Assembly (NCBI GenBank): GCA_037974965.1
Contig: JBBPFI010000011.1
Span: 1,054,001 to 1,118,000, forward strand
Origin: Dacryopinax spathularia
Lineage: Eukaryota; Basidiomycota; Dacrymycetes; Dacrymycetales; Dacrymycetaceae
Length of the DNA: 64,000 bases
Direction: 5' to 3'
The notes below the pieces were generated by a model, which made no database searches, had not been told where the DNA came from, and worked only from the letters and a program-made list of their open reading frames with translations. Every line of letters begins with the position of its first letter. The first letter of the stretch is position 1. Below, piece by piece: positions 23,001 to 35,015 of this stretch. Both the position numbers and the translations under genes were made by a program.

Positions 23001-26000
23001 AGTGTGGCTGGCGTAGTGAGCTCGCTAAGCCCATGCTTGACATTTGCAACTCAGGCGCTACCGGTGCGGATTTCCCAAACCTGTGCTTTTCTTACTAAGG
23101 CGCGGCACAGATTCTCGAGCGGCATGTCCACGATTTTGCAAGGGACGCTCAGCGTTTCATCCGACGCTTCGCCGCACCAATGAACGATTCCGCCCCTCAT
23201 GTCTACATTTCTGCGCTAATGTGGGCACCATCCCAGAGCTCAGTCTCGTGTCAGCACAAGGGAATATACCGGCGCCTGGGAAAGATCATATCCGAACGCT
23301 CAGAGTATTGGCCAGCCCTCAGTCACGTCTTACGAGGTCACACCGATGGAGTTTGGGAAGTACTATTTTCTTCCGACGGCAAGCGAATATTGTCACACGC
23401 ATCAGGTGGGAAAGTTCGGATTTGGGACGCCGAGACCGGTATCAATGTAAAGGAACTTCTCCTCCCTGGTGACTGGGAGACCTGGCCCTGTGACCGGGTG
23501 AAATTGTGTCCGGACGGTGAACACGTCATATCCTCTACACCCACCCACACTGTGCGACTGTGGGACTGTCAGACTGGTTCCATGATCCAAGAGATTTCGC
23601 CCGATCTCCCCGGTCCAGTTTCCTCATTCATGTCTGCGAACGGCCAACGCGTGGCGTTCTGCTCACCCGATGGCATGTTTCGCGTACGACACACGGGAAC
23701 GGGGGCACTAATTGCGAATCTTGCTGTCGGCCCGTTGTGGGAGTCTGCGAAATTTCCGGAGGCGTTCTCCGGTGCCCTTTCCGTCGACGGCAAGCTTCTC
23801 GCCTGTCTATCCGAAGACGGCTTTGCTGTTGTTTGGGACGTCGATACGCGTTCACTTGTGAGCAGGTTCAAGTTATCCCTCAATTCCATGGAAGACCATA
23901 CCGACGTGGACCGTAAGGAAATGGAGCATGTCTACATTCATATGCTGTTCTCACCGGACGGGGCGCGTATTTTGTACTACGTGCGCGACAAAAGCAGTCT
24001 ACGCGGCATGGCCTGTATCTGCGACACCCGGACGGGAGAGCTTGTTTCCTCTATTGTCGGCAATGGCGACCAAGTAGTCAACTTTGTGGCCTTCTCATCA
24101 AATGGCAGCCGCCTTGCGTCCCTCTCTGACACTTGGTATGCTGTCCATCTGTGGGATTGTGAGACAGGTGTGCTGGTCGGTCAACCCCTCGTCCACTCGA
24201 GCTCGTACAGATCTGTCGTCTTCTCTGCGGACGGGAGCCTACTGGCCACTGGGTGCGAGGATGGCACAGTTCGGGTGTGGGATGCTCAAACGGGTATAAT
24301 ACTGGTCGATCATCTCGTCGGCCACTCAGGGCGAGTCAACTCGTTGGCTTTTTCCCCGGACGGCCGGCGGATCGCGTCCGGCTCGGACGATCGTGCGGTC
24401 TTCGTGTGGGATCCCAACATGCACTCAGACGCGGGTGATGCCCTCGCCGCCTACGTGGAGGGTACTGCTCAATGCGTTGTTTCTCCCGAGGGAAGCCGGA
24501 TCGTGACTTCATCCCCTCTACGCAAGGTCTTCCATTGGGACACCGAGACGGGGGTTTTGCTGGGCGAGTCTCTGGTTGGGTTTCATGACGCAATTCAGGA
24601 AGTCGTGCTTTCTCCAGACGGCTGGCGCATCGCGTCCATTTCGCGGCATGGAAAGGTCATTGTTTGGGATACCAACACCGGATGCGAGCTCAGCCAATTC
24701 GATGCCAGCTACATCGTTCCTGGATATTGGATGTTCCGCTCCGCGGCCTTCTCTCCGGACGGCAACCGTATTGCTTCCTGGTCGTTCCGCGGCGGAGGGC
24801 GTCTCTCGGATACTCGTACTGGTGAGCTGATTGGGGTATTGGCCGACCGTCACATGTCATTGGACGAGGTATTGTCCCTGGATGGCAGTCAGAAGACGAT
24901 GCACGAGAACCACGTCGTCTTCTCCCGGGACGGCAAGCGACTGGCCTCCCGTCTGGACGACGAGAGGGTAGATGTATTGCTCCCTGATCAGGAAACGGGC
25001 GAGATAGTACGCAGACCTTTATACGAGATAGCGTACGACAGTGATGGGGAGGTGGTTACCCCAGATGGGGCCGCCATCGCGTTGGGTGATGACACGTTCT
25101 GCGTTTGGGACGCGCATACAGGTGGACTGGTTGGGAAGCCTCACCTTCGTCCTCACCATCGGCACGAGTATGTCATGGGACTCATGGCACTTTCTTCGAA
25201 CGGCAGCCGGCTCGCATTGTCACTTAACTGTCGCACGGTTGGAGTATGGGATCCGCAGGAAGGCGCACTGGTGGGGCAACCGCTTGTCCACCCCGGTCCA
25301 CTCACGGTCGCATCACATGAGACGTATAATTCTACCTCTACGGTGATATTTTCTCCCGACAGCACTCGAATCGCTACTGGTTCAGAAGACGGTACGGTCC
25401 GGCTGTGGGATGCTGAGAAGGGCAAGATAATGTTTGGTGGTGCGCTTTTTGGACATTCAGGTTGTGTCAACTGCCTGGCCTTCTCACCAGACGGTACTTG
25501 GCTCGCCTCTGGCTCAGGCGACCGCCGGGTTCTCATTTGGGAAGTCCAGACAGGAAAGGTAGTCCATCTCCTCGCTGGCCACACCGGACCCGTCTACTCA
25601 GTGGACTTTTTACGCGATGGTAGGCGGGTCGTGTCCAGATCAGAGCGCGAAGTTCGGGTGTGGGAGCTGTCCGAATGTCCAACAGTCACTATGGTCGCGG
25701 AGGAGAATAGCCATTTGCAAGCAGGGCTGGCGCTGATGCCTTTGGCGTCTCTGACCCTTTCCCCACACGCTGAACATCAGCTTGGCCCTCCATATAATGC
25801 TGCGACAAATAGTCATATCACCATCGATTTCAACACCGGATGGATCAAAGGCAACGGTAGCGACCTCCTCCTATGGGTTCCGCCAGATATCATCACACGG
25901 CTTTACACCGGCGTCTGCAGAGTCGTAATCCCAGGACCAACCATCCACGTGGATCTCAGCGAGTTTGCTCACGGCACCCGATGGACTGAGTGTTACTGTC

Positions 26001-26011
26001 CCGAAGCATGA
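20090..26011 (+). CDS. NACHT-WD40 STAND (fungal NLR-like) protein, 1838 aa
   Basis: Nine exons: 20090-20144, 20194-20341, 20393-20511, 20568-20884, 20936-20986, 21038-21254, 21305-21460, 21511-23063 and 23111-26011. Domains in order: a C2-like beta domain (residues about 1-150, with LPGRYALRINAGGRGWTTRE), a helical region (150-355, with VHPYAKMAWTAFSAAYK), a NACHT NTPase (Walker A GQAGTGKSTIAHT near 405, Walker B VLTVIDALDES near 505), about 17 diverged WD40 repeats, and the tail module ([18 protein letters not shown], then [11 protein letters not shown]). Fungal STAND proteins sense non-self or damage and oligomerise to trigger a response; the ligand here is unknown. The repeats are old and dissimilar, unlike the tandem pair at 39-53 kb. 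Intron 1 has a GC donor where both paralogs have GT. Confidence 0.85.
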
Positions 26012-26894
26012 TGTGCCATTTGTGTCGGCTTTGTTACTAGTAAGTCGCATATCTGTTGAGGAAAAGCACCTTATTAAAGTCTTTCCTCAGATAGAAATTG
26101 TCGTCCAGGATTGAGAATGCGAATGATATGCTGGTCGCACTTGTCTAAATGGCCTTGTCAAACTCTGTTCCTTGTGAGGATCAGCTACTTCATAAATACT
26201 GATGCGTTTTCTCCAGGTTCCCGTTCATGGCGCTGTGCAACATCATGGCAAGCGAGAACGAATGTAGAAATAGGCGCCATTGATTGCCGGCGCTTCCGTC
26301 AATAACTAACGCGTTGTTGTGTCTGACCTGGACCGTCCACTAGTCAACGTCACGTGTGTGCAACAGTTCCCAGGACGACTGTTAGCCTTCTTTCGTGAAG
26401 CACCATTTCGCCATAAAGAAATCGGAATGGGCTTGTCGTCCTGGCCTGGACTGTGCGGACTACTATCTGGTTCGCCAATCTCCGAGTTACTAGCAGGCTT
26501 TGCCAGCAAGAACATTCGTGTTCCCTAACATGACATCATGATACCACCCGGACAATCTCATGGGATCCGACATGCCCATTGTATAAGCCAAGTACGTAGT
26601 TTGCGGAGCCATGAATGCTGCAGAGCGTTGGGGAGAAAGACAAGAAGTCGAAAGGACGACGCTCCCAGTTGGCAATAGTCAGTTGGTCGGTCGACTGCCC
26701 TTCTATGCTCCTGCGCACGCAGTAGCCCACTGCTGCTGGCGTGAAGTCCGCTCCTCGAGTCTGTCGGATCGTTTTGGCTCGGAATATCCAGTTTCTTGCA
26801 AGCCACGAACGTCGACCAGCAAGCGTGAATGTTGTCTATTCGCCGCTCTCCAATTCCTCCTACACACAATCCGCCCTCCAGCGGACGGCACGCC
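26012..26894. other. Intergenic between convergent genes
   Basis: 3' flanks of the STAND gene and of the Derlin gene. Only short chance frames were seen. Confidence 0.4.
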
Positions 26895-27829
26895 CTAGTC
26901 TCCTAACCTCCTGCCCGCACCCCAATTATGCCCCGTCATCCTCACCTCCTCCCTCCTCGGCCCGCCTCCAAACCCAGTACCAGCAGCCCCACCCGCAGCC
27001 CGTCCAGGGTTGACGACTCCACTTGCGCCCGCTCCCACACCGACTCTAAGCCCGCTCCCGACCCATCGCTTCACCCACTCCGGCGCACCCGGCGCTCCGC
27101 GTGGTCTTTGTAGCATCATCCCCCATCCTACACCTACGATCACCCCCGTCAGTCCTCGCCCGGCTTCTGATGGACCGGCCATGACGGCGTCCATGAGGAG
27201 CATGGCGAAGGGAAGGTATTTGAGCGGGAGGGAGATGACCCCGAGGAGGGACACGGGCGCTTCTGGTGTTAGGCGGGAGGAAAGAGTGACGAGCATTAGG
27301 AGAAGGGAGTGAGAGTGGAGGTAGGAGGAGAGGGGAAGGTTGATGCCCTGTTCTAGCCGTCAGCTCGTCGTGTTCAGTCGGACCGGAAGGGTGGGAAGGA
27401 CGCACGAGTAGTGCTCCTGAGGCGAGGAGAAGATGCCAGGCATAGTCGTAGCTCTTTCCGCTGTAGAAGCCCTCCTCGAGTGCTGTTGAGTTTCGGCTAT
27501 AGTCAGTGAGTCAGTTCCTCTCATTTTCACTGCAGAAGATAGGGACGTACTAGAGCGTCAACAGATCAAACAAGAACGTCAACCCCGTCCCTTTCGCATT
27601 GCCATCAGCTTCCCGCTCCGCTCCAACATCGCTATAGGTGCGCACCTCCGTACAAGAAACTCGTCGGTATCCTCCATACCTCACCGCTTAGGACCAGTTC
27701 TGGTAAGAAGAGGACGAGATAAGGCGATACGAGCCGCAGAAGGACGGGTAATGTTACGCCACATGTAGAGAGAACAAGTGTGCGTGTGACTGGTGGGATC
27801 TTCTGCAATTCGGCCCAGATTTGGGACAT
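26895..27829 (-). CDS. Derlin (Der1-like ER-associated degradation protein)
   Basis: Four exons (27829-27646, 27590-27551, 27496-27406 and 27347-26895) give 255 aa. The N-terminus, MSQIWAELQKIPPVTRTLV, and EVWRIPTSFLYGG are characteristic of the Derlin family, as is the short exon LTFLFDLLTLYRNSTALEEG followed by YDYAWHLLLAS. Several hydrophobic segments follow (SLLLMLVTLSSRL, LPFAMLLMDAVM). The C-terminus is a Gly/Arg-rich cytosolic tail (GGAAGTGFGGGPRREE). Derlins are rhomboid pseudoproteases in the ER membrane that help extract misfolded proteins for proteasomal degradation. The tail ends GAGRRLGD. Which Derlin paralog it is cannot be settled here. Confidence 0.85.
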
Positions 27830-28723
27830 CCCTCGCAGCTGCTTTGATTCGAGTCGAGTCTATTATGATTGAGGGGTTGAAAAGAATGGTAGAGGGACCT
27901 GAATGAGACCAACGAGGACCAAGGAATGCTGACGACGACGAGGCTGAGGAGGACGACGAGCACTGTCACGGTGACACGACTGGAGGACCCTGATGATGAT
28001 CATGAAGGTACCAGAAACCGAAGGTACGGTACACGTAGCACATCATCACGTGCTCCGCTCAATCAGTCTGGCGAATCCAATTCGCGCTCTCCCTCCAATC
28101 TCTCCAAATGACACGCTATGCTTCTCCGGGGTGGAAAGTGGTCTTTAGTATGACCAGTACCCAACTGGAGACGAAGCCATAGCATCGGCGATTACATAAC
28201 TTTCGCAGTCGGAATTCCTCGGCCGTAACGGGACCATTCGGTACCGGCGATAACAGCGCCGGCGGATTCCGTCGGCCCTACTGCACTGAGAGACCAAAAA
28301 TCGCGCTTCCTCACAGGCGGGTCAAATCAAGCGCCCGTCCCTTTCTGGCCGTCAAGTCACTGACAGCTCGAGCGTCTTGGCAGGGTCGCAGCGCATTAGT
28401 ACATACCGCATTTTTCTCACCTCGAAGTAGACGGACTGCCGCTTTGTTCTTATATGAAACGGGATGCCGCGACCGGAGCGAGCGCTGTCAACGAGCAGTT
28501 CGCCTCTCCTTCATTGTACACTCCGTCTTTCGTACGTGTTGTCTCGACTTCGGCACCCGGCCCGTCCTGAAGTGAAAGAGCAGCACCTGAGCTGTTTGAT
28601 AAACAATGCGCACCGCCCAGACAATGCGTCGTATACACACGGGTGACTGAGCGAAACGTACTTAACTAGCACGAGCCTTCCGCTTCCCGCCATCCCAAAC
28701 TCCGGCCTTCAAGTCTTCAAGTC
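27830..28723. other. Intergenic between divergent genes
   Basis: Shared 5' region of the Derlin gene and the secreted-protein gene at 28724. Short repeats of GACGACGAGG type lie near 27928-27960. No gene was recognised. Confidence 0.4.
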
Positions 28724-29919
28724 ATGCCCTCTGTTCACTTCGTACTCGTAACCGTGCTTTCGGTTCTTTTCCTGTTGGCAAGCAGCACAAGCGCCTATCA
28801 ACGAAGGGAAACAAATGCACAGCGATTTTCGCGCGGCCTCCCTCCTGTCGCCCCTCAAAGACTGTACAACGCGACGCGCTCTGGTGCGGCTCTGGCACGA
28901 CGCTCTCCGTACGTCTGTTCCCTGCTACATTCTCACAGGAGTATTGACTCGAGACTTCTCATTACAGTGCGCCGAACCCGCCAGCCCTCATTGGCATCAT
29001 CCCGGCAGGCACTTCTCGGCTGTACTATCTCGCGAGTTCGGGTGCAGTCGTCAACGATCCAAGTCAGGCACTTCAATTCGTGAGGCCGCCGACTGGTGCG
29101 ACACAGATTGAACTGCAGGTGGTCTACCCGGTGCGTTTGTTCACGTTAAGGTGTTGCGGCGATAGCCGCGCAACACCGCTGACTCCTGGTGGCTACCCTT
29201 GAGCCCGCTGACTGACGCCGATACCGTGACAGGCCCATCTCGCAGGATACGACCTCATCGCGAGCAGCGGAACTTTGGACCAACAAACACAAGGGTGAGT
29301 TACTGCGGTCGATAGAAGACGGTGAGCAGGCGACTAATATGTACACTATCAGAGCCTACCTAGCAATAAGCGAGTACGACAACGATCATAGTAAGCCGCC
29401 TTCCCCTACGGAGAGTTCCAGCCCAGCTCACCGTGCCAATTATAGCGCCCCCAGGATCACCGCCGGGATACGACGTTAACAATGGGTTCTATTTTGAGTC
29501 TAGTATTGTGCGCTCATCGTTCCCGTCGCTTCCTGTCTTGGTCACACTAGCTGACCACGAATCCATACCGCAGTATTCTATCGATTCAACCGGCGGAGTA
29601 TCGGCGACCTATGTAAACTCCAACGGGAGTACGCAGCTTCCTCTCTTGTTGCCTTCTCGCGAGCTTTCGTTCCTGATTTTTCTCCGCTACCATTCCATCC
29701 TCCTTGTTGCAGCTCTCCCTTGGAGACATTCCCTTTGTCCCCGTCTGGCACCCCACCCTTTAGCCGACCGCCTCCTCCACCAATCTTCTTGACTGACGCA
29801 TCTTTCCGCGCATAGACAGCGTCCCACTCACTTTCTTCACGGTAACTTCGGGCAACACGCAGTCCCTATACGCGTCAGGGGACTTCATCACGCTTTTGAC
29901 GATAGGGCAGAATCAAGTG
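28724..29919 (+). CDS. Secreted protein of the ETNAQR..RGLPP family, copy 1
   Basis: Exon 1 encodes a signal peptide (MPSVHFVLVTVLSVLFLLAS) followed by the mature motif RRETNAQRFSRGLPPVAPQR. Later exon blocks, separated by short introns, read LIGIIPAGTSRLYYLASSG, AGYDLIASSGTLDQQTQG, GYDVNNGFYFESSI and LTFFTVTSGNTQSLYASGDF. The same series occurs in a paralog at 35506. The family is common in Agaricomycetes and secreted or cell-surface; no enzymatic function is known to me. The end given is the last confident exon edge; a further 3' exon probably exists but was not identified. Confidence 0.55.
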
Positions 29920-30972
29920 GTGAGTCCCTCCACTTTCTTCCTCTTCTGCTGCTGTTTCTGCGGCCCGGTTGCGCACGGCGTGGGCCTTTCGGACGGTGTC
30001 ACCTTGGGACTTGGAACGCTGACTAGCAGAGTAGACCTTGGTATTGGTCTGAGTCGTCCCCGGTTGCTTTCGCCAAGCGTGGCGCAGGCGCAAGGAGAAG
30101 GCATCATTTGGGAGAGGAGAACAGAAGAGGTGAAGCGCTCTCTTTTCGCTTGGGTATTCAGGGCATTCCAAGGTCATCTTGTACCATTCGCTTACCGGCT
30201 TGTACGGATACTTTGGGAAGTCGGGTGTCACTGTTAGTAATTTTCCATGCTTCATATTCCCTTACATGACATCGCCATCGTGTGATAGTGGGACGATGCA
30301 GAGGAAATGTCCCTTGTGATTGAAACCGCTTTTATTAGTCAAAGATCTTTGTCGCGGACTCGAGCCGGGGATAGACTAAGCGCCCATCGGTCTTTAGATA
30401 GGACGAGGTTAACCCGTCTCGCTTCGCTCATCGTTCCTCGATGTGATTTTTGTGTCGGTTTCCCTTTTTTTTTTTTTTTCCTTTAGCAATTCCACTTAAG
30501 TCATTAAGTATGCACGGTAAGTTAGCTAACCATTGTAATGCAACTCTTCCGTTTAGGTAGATTATTTCTTTCAGTCCATGCTTGCACACCTCCGCTGCGC
30601 TCCGGTGGCGCATGGTGGTATTTGTCAAGTATGCAAAGTCAGCTAACGGAGCAAGCATAGTGATAGATTATGGTTTAGGTAGCTTATGTCTCCCAGGCTC
30701 CTGCATGCACACCTATGCTGTGCTGTGCTCATGGAAAATCCCCTACCCTTGGATATGTGGCGTAAATAACTGCCTGTTCATGGTGGTTCATCTTGAGTAA
30801 CTTCCTCTTTCATGACTCTTCCTCCTTCTGATAATCGACTTCTTGCATCAGAAAATGCTCCACTCCATGATAAGGGGGATTTCGAGTCTAATGGAACCTC
30901 ATTTTCCCTTAATTCTGTGCATCTACTGTGTCTTCCAACTTTGCCACCTTTTCCCTTAATCCTCCTGTCTCC
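29920..30972. other. Intergenic with poly-T tract and a doubtful minus-strand frame
   Basis: A minus-strand frame at 30255-29875 has exon-like stretches (DFPKYPYKPVSEWYKMTLEC) but no family was recognised. A run of 14 T lies near 30466-30479. From about 30500 the base composition turns AT-richer than the gene-bearing parts. Confidence 0.35.
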
Positions 30973-30973
30973 C

Positions 30974-31187
30974 ATGTCCCGTCTCCAATCTCCCGTCTCC
31001 CGTCTCCCGTCTCCCGTCTCCCGTCTCCCGTCTCCCGTCTCCCGTCTCCCATCTCCCGTCTCCCGTCTCCCGTCTCCCGTCTCCCGTCTCCCGTCTCCCG
31101 TCTCCTGTCTCCCGTCTCCCGTCTCCCGTCTCCCGTCTCCCGTCTCCCGTCTCCCGTCTCCCGTCTCCCGTCTCCCGTCTCCCATCC
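30974..31187. repeat. 7-bp minisatellite (CTCCCGT)n
   Basis: About 30 almost perfect copies of CTCCCGT in a row, with only a few single-base variants such as CTCCCAT and CTCCTGT. Because 7 is not a multiple of 3, all frames read as a 7-residue repeat on both strands (SRLPSPV and GDGRRET), so the long frames here are repeat artefacts rather than genes. Confidence 0.9.
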
Positions 31188-31189
31188 CA

Positions 31190-31715
31190 CTCCCCATTCC
31201 TGACTCACAGACTTCAAGGAGAAGGAGGATGTCAAGGGCCAACTTAAGAAGGTATCCCGAGCAAGTGGGCTTGACCTCTGCACTCGCTGGCACTCCATTT
31301 CCGATCCCAAATTCCTGTCTCAAATCACTTAATATCCTCTTACCTACCACAATTGCATGATTTCATTCTAATGTATTTACTTTGCACAATATCTTGTGTG
31401 CTTATTTAACTGTATAGTACGTGTTTTCTAATTATTTTACAATTTGCGCCAAAACCCTACTAATTAAGTGTCTGCTTAAGGACCCCCAAGACCCTAACCC
31501 ATTTTTGTTTAGCCAGGTCCCTAGCCCGGATGCCGCGCCCGGCGTTTTTGCTTCCGCGCCACGTGCTTTTGCCACGTGCGTATGGCCCTGCACCGCTTTG
31601 GCCCGGGTTTCTTTCATTATAGATGCTTCCGCCGACGGACGCGCTTCATGATCAGACGTGAGATTGACGCGTCGACGCGAAAAATTGAGAGGCAAAACGC
31701 CCTTCGGGCATACGT
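31190..31715. other. Intergenic between minisatellite and transposon
   Basis: AT-rich first half (31330-31460), then GC-rich. No gene was recognised. Confidence 0.35.
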
Positions 31716-31782
31716 CTCTAATTGTCCAAAGAAGGGTACTACTTTTGCAATCGTTCTCATCTACCACGCGGAAGAAAATCTT
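31716..31782 (+). repeat. 67-bp perfect direct repeat, left copy
   Basis: Identical over 67 bases to 34949-35015, starting CTCTAATTGTCCAAAGAAGG and ending GCGGAAGAAAATCTT. It brackets the Harbinger genes. Confidence 0.9.
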
Positions 31783-32295
31783 CGTTGCCATCCGACTCTA
31801 CCCAAGGCGGAGCAAGCTTGACGTAGCCGGAGACTTGAATGCACGTGCAAGGTTCTTCTATGGGAACAGCGTGCAAGCGTGGTCACAGGTTCGAGAATCA
31901 GAATTCGCAATCGAGCCGGTTCAAACGAGCGAGAAAGCCACTGTGGTTCGATCCTCGTGAAGCGCTGCGAAGGAGTTCTGCCTCAGACCGCGAATCTGAT
32001 TTCAACGAGCGGGTGCGCCATTCACAAATCGCCAACCAGGCCGTTCGGATGCACGAGATCATGCGTGATCTGCGAGATCGAGGTCGAGGTCGAGGTCGTG
32101 CAATCTCGAGAGGTCGACGGACCGTTCGGCGACCCTTGACCGCGCGGGATCAAGGCCATGACCGCGTCAGATCATGGTCCCTTTTGAGAAACTGCGGTCA
32201 ACCACTTTCTCGACGATCTCCCCTGACTTCACATACCCTGTACTGCTCTCTGCTCCCTTCCTCAAAAGTCTATCCTCTCCCAGCACTGAAGAGCA

Positions 32296-33460
32296 ATGGC
32301 TGCCAAGCGAAAGAAAGCACAGAAAGCACCGGAGGAAGAGGGTGTGAAGGAGGATAAGGCGGAATGGACTGCTGAGGATGAGGCTGAGATGGTCCGGCAA
32401 TTGGTGCTCGAGATGGAAAAGGGGAACCAGGCGCAGAGTGGATGGAAGACAGTTGTCTGGCTGCGAGTTGTGGAGGTGCTGTCTGTCCTGAAGCCGACTG
32501 TGCCCAAGACGGTAGAGCATTGCAAGGCTCGCTGGCAGAGGGTGCGCAAATTTGCTCATGCCTCGGAGTGTCATACTGATATACTATAGCTCAAAGGCCA
32601 GTATCGGATTGTACGAGACCTGCGTGACCCTCTCAAGTTCTCTGGCTTTGGCTGGGATGAAGCCAACCAACGGGTTACTGCTGAGCCAGATACCTGGGAG
32701 AAGGCCATCAAGTCGCATCCACAAATCAAACCGTGGAGGAAAAAACCGTTTCCGCTCTACGACTCCATGGCCCTTCTCACCAAGGACACGATAGCCACTG
32801 GTGAACATGTCTTCCGACCCAGTACTCAAGAGGGAGAGAGCGGAGCAGAGAACGAGTTGACCGGACATGATGGGGAGCATGGCAGACGGAGCCCAAGTTG
32901 GCCGGACTTTGGTGCAACTCCTGATCACCGGAGCGAGTCTGAGGTATGCACTGGTTTCTTCCTATGCCTCTCAGTTGTTAAAACACATCGGACAGGATGA
33001 TGCCCCGGCGGCCACTCCAGCACCCAAGCGGAAGCGAGCCTCATCACCTCTTTCTGCTCCTGATGACAAACGGGCCCGCCTCCGCAAGTCCGGTACAGCA
33101 GGGCTTTTTGCAATCAGCACTGCAATGGAGAACACGATGCAGATGGTTGTTGATGCGCTTGCCAACACTGCATCTGCTGAAGGTTCCTCCCGTATTCAGA
33201 GTTCACCAGAGCGTCGGAGAGAGGCGGTCCAACGGTTGCAAGCTGAAGAAGGATTGACAAGGCAAGAAGTCATTGCCGGAATGACGCTCTTTCGGCAGGA
33301 TATCTCAGCAGTGGATGTGTATATGGGGAGTACTGATCCAGGGATCAGGACTGAGTGGTTGCGGTCCCAGCTGACTCCAGGAGCTCCACACTCCACTGGT
33401 CTGTCACAGAGCTTGTTTGGGATGGGTTTGGATAGTGTAGATTATCAGTTGCATCCATAG
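32296..33460 (+). CDS. Harbinger partner protein with Myb/SANT-like DNA-binding domain
   Basis: Three exons (32296-32541, 32590-32943 and 32996-33460, all phase 0) give 354 aa. The N-terminus is basic (MAAKRKKAQKAPEEEG). A Myb/SANT-like helical domain follows: EWTAEDEAEMVRQLVLEMEK, then WKTVVWLRVVEVL and TVEHCKARWQRV, closed by LKGQYRIVRDLRDPLKFSGF. Downstream is a nuclear-type basic stretch (APKRKRASSP) and a helical C-terminus (EEGLTRQEVIAGMTLF). In this superfamily the partner helps the transposase enter the nucleus and bind the ends. The gene is convergent with the transposase and the stops nearly touch. Confidence 0.8.
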
Positions 33461-33464
33461 CTGT

Positions 33465-34788
33465 CTACCTTCCACGTCGGTCTAACTCTGCCTGATAGCT
33501 TGCCCACATCTCTGCTGCAATTGCATCACGTTGTGCTGTTGCTCGTGCCTTCTCTGCAGCCGAAGCGTGCTCTGACTCAGCAAGGCTTGCACTGTATGCC
33601 TGCGGCTCCTCTGCCTCTCCCTCAAGCTCTTCGGCCAAATCGTCCGGATCATAGGTACGGATGAAATTGTGAATGACAGCACAGGCATTCACCACATGGG
33701 CTTGAGTCTCGATAGGATACTCGCAGCCATGGCGCAGAATTGCGAAACGCTTCTTGAAGACACCAAAGATCCGCTCAATCACATTTCGTGCTTGCAAATG
33801 ACGGAGGTTGAAAAGCTCTTCTGGATTTTGCGGTCTGTATACCAATGAGCATAGCTCAGCAGTGTACAGATAACATACCTTTGCTTTACCACAGTCCATT
33901 CTCTGAGATGATAGCGCACCCCACGATATGGCATTAAAAGGGCATCACAGGTTGTGAAGCCCGCATCTGCCAGATAGTACTTGCCTTGTGGGACGCGGAG
34001 GTCATGCATACGTGCATCCGACCACAGTCTCCCATCTGCTGCGCTACCCTCCCAACCGCTCATCACATAGCAGAACCGCATGTCGAAGGTGCAGGCCGCA
34101 AGGACATTCTGTGTCACGCCACCCTTTCGGTTTCGATAGCGAGCCTGCTCAGCAACTGGTGGAGTGACATCGATATGCGACCCATCGATTGCACCAATAC
34201 AGTCCTTGAAGAAAGGATACCACTTGGGCTGGAGGCGGACTTCGAGCGGAGTCGAGGATGGTGGAAGCCGGACGTAGACATTATAGACTGCAGGTGAAAG
34301 CAGAGCATTCAGGACACGATAGAACATCCTGCAGCAAGATCAGCCAGAGGGCATACTCAGAAGAGATGTACATACCGTGATATAGTATCACCACTCCGTT
34401 GGAACCGCTCACAAACAGACCGGTTGGAATCACCAGCCCGGACAATCCGGAGGAAGATAGCAACTTGCTCGACAAGCTCAACATACTTTGTCCGGCCAAG
34501 ACCGGCCCGCTCTCTCAGCATAAGACAAAGACGTCGGAAGACATGCTTGTGCATGCCCAGAGCATTGTAGATCCGTGCTGGATTGCCCTGCAAAAGCTCT
34601 TCAACCCATTGTCGACCAGAAAGGACCGAGGTATGCTGCTTCTGCTTGTTCAGATAGGTGTTCCGATAGTAGGTAGCCGCAGCACCGGCACCAGCTGACA
34701 GGACCAGTTGAGCAGCAGAGAGCAGAAGCCGATGACGCCTGAGAACAGAGTGTTGTTGATCCGCAGACAATGTAGAGAAGCGAGCCAT
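33465..34788 (-). CDS. PIF/Harbinger DDE transposase
   Basis: Three exons (34788-34376, 34328-33879 and 33834-33465) joined by introns of 47 and 44 bp give 410 aa. The catalytic triad is visible: first Asp in CIGAIDGSHIDV, second Asp in YYLADAGFTTCDALL, and Glu in ARNVIERIFGVFKKRF. An N-terminal helical domain (MHKHVFRRLCLMLRERAGLG) precedes it. The enzyme cuts and reinserts the element, normally into a 3-bp target. All key residues are present and no break is seen, so the copy may still be active. The C-terminal 40 residues are acidic and Ala-rich. Confidence 0.88.
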
Positions 34789-34948
34789 ACAGACAAGATA
34801 GTGGTCAAGCAGAGAGATGCGACAGCCGAACGCGTCACCAGGGCCCTGAATGCAACCTCCTTTCGTGGATAACCGGGCAACTTTTCCACACCCTTGAGAT
34901 CATGCTTTGCGGTCATCCACCTCGACCTGGTCATCGCATCCGAACGCG

Positions 34949-35015
34949 CTCTAATTGTCCAAAGAAGGGTACTACTTTTGCAATCGTTCTCATCTACCAC
35001 GCGGAAGAAAATCTT
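34949..35015 (+). repeat. 67-bp perfect direct repeat, right copy
   Basis: Identical to 31716-31782 in the same orientation, 3.23 kb apart. The flanking bases on both sides differ, so the identity stops sharply. Confidence 0.9.

Larger units (their letters stand above)
31716..35015. mobile_element. PIF/Harbinger DNA transposon, both genes open
   Basis: The element carries the two genes expected for the superfamily in convergent orientation: a DDE transposase on the minus strand (34788-33465) and a Myb/SANT-like partner on the plus strand (32296-33460). The stop codons are only a few bases apart. A perfect 67-bp direct repeat lies outside each gene (31716-31782 and 34949-35015) and is used here as the provisional edge. 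Terminal inverted repeats and a 3-bp target duplication, which the superfamily normally shows, were not located by eye. The true ends may therefore be inside or outside these limits. Both genes are complete, so the element may be young. Confidence 0.65.

Noticed and set aside
29875-30255. Minus-strand frame with protein-like segments near KYPYKPVSEWYKMTLEC
   Set aside because: It overlaps the 3' part of the secreted-protein gene, has no recognised family and no clear splice partners. Kept only as a note in the intergenic entry.
30778-31360. Long frames on both strands across the minisatellite (GDGRRET and SRLPSPV repeats)
   Set aside because: They are direct translations of a 7-bp repeat in every frame and have no unique sequence of note on either side.
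31190-32290. Repeated GATCGAGGTCGAGGTCGAGG near 32080 as an element end
   Set aside because: It is a short local repeat and its complement is not found at the right side of the Harbinger genes.
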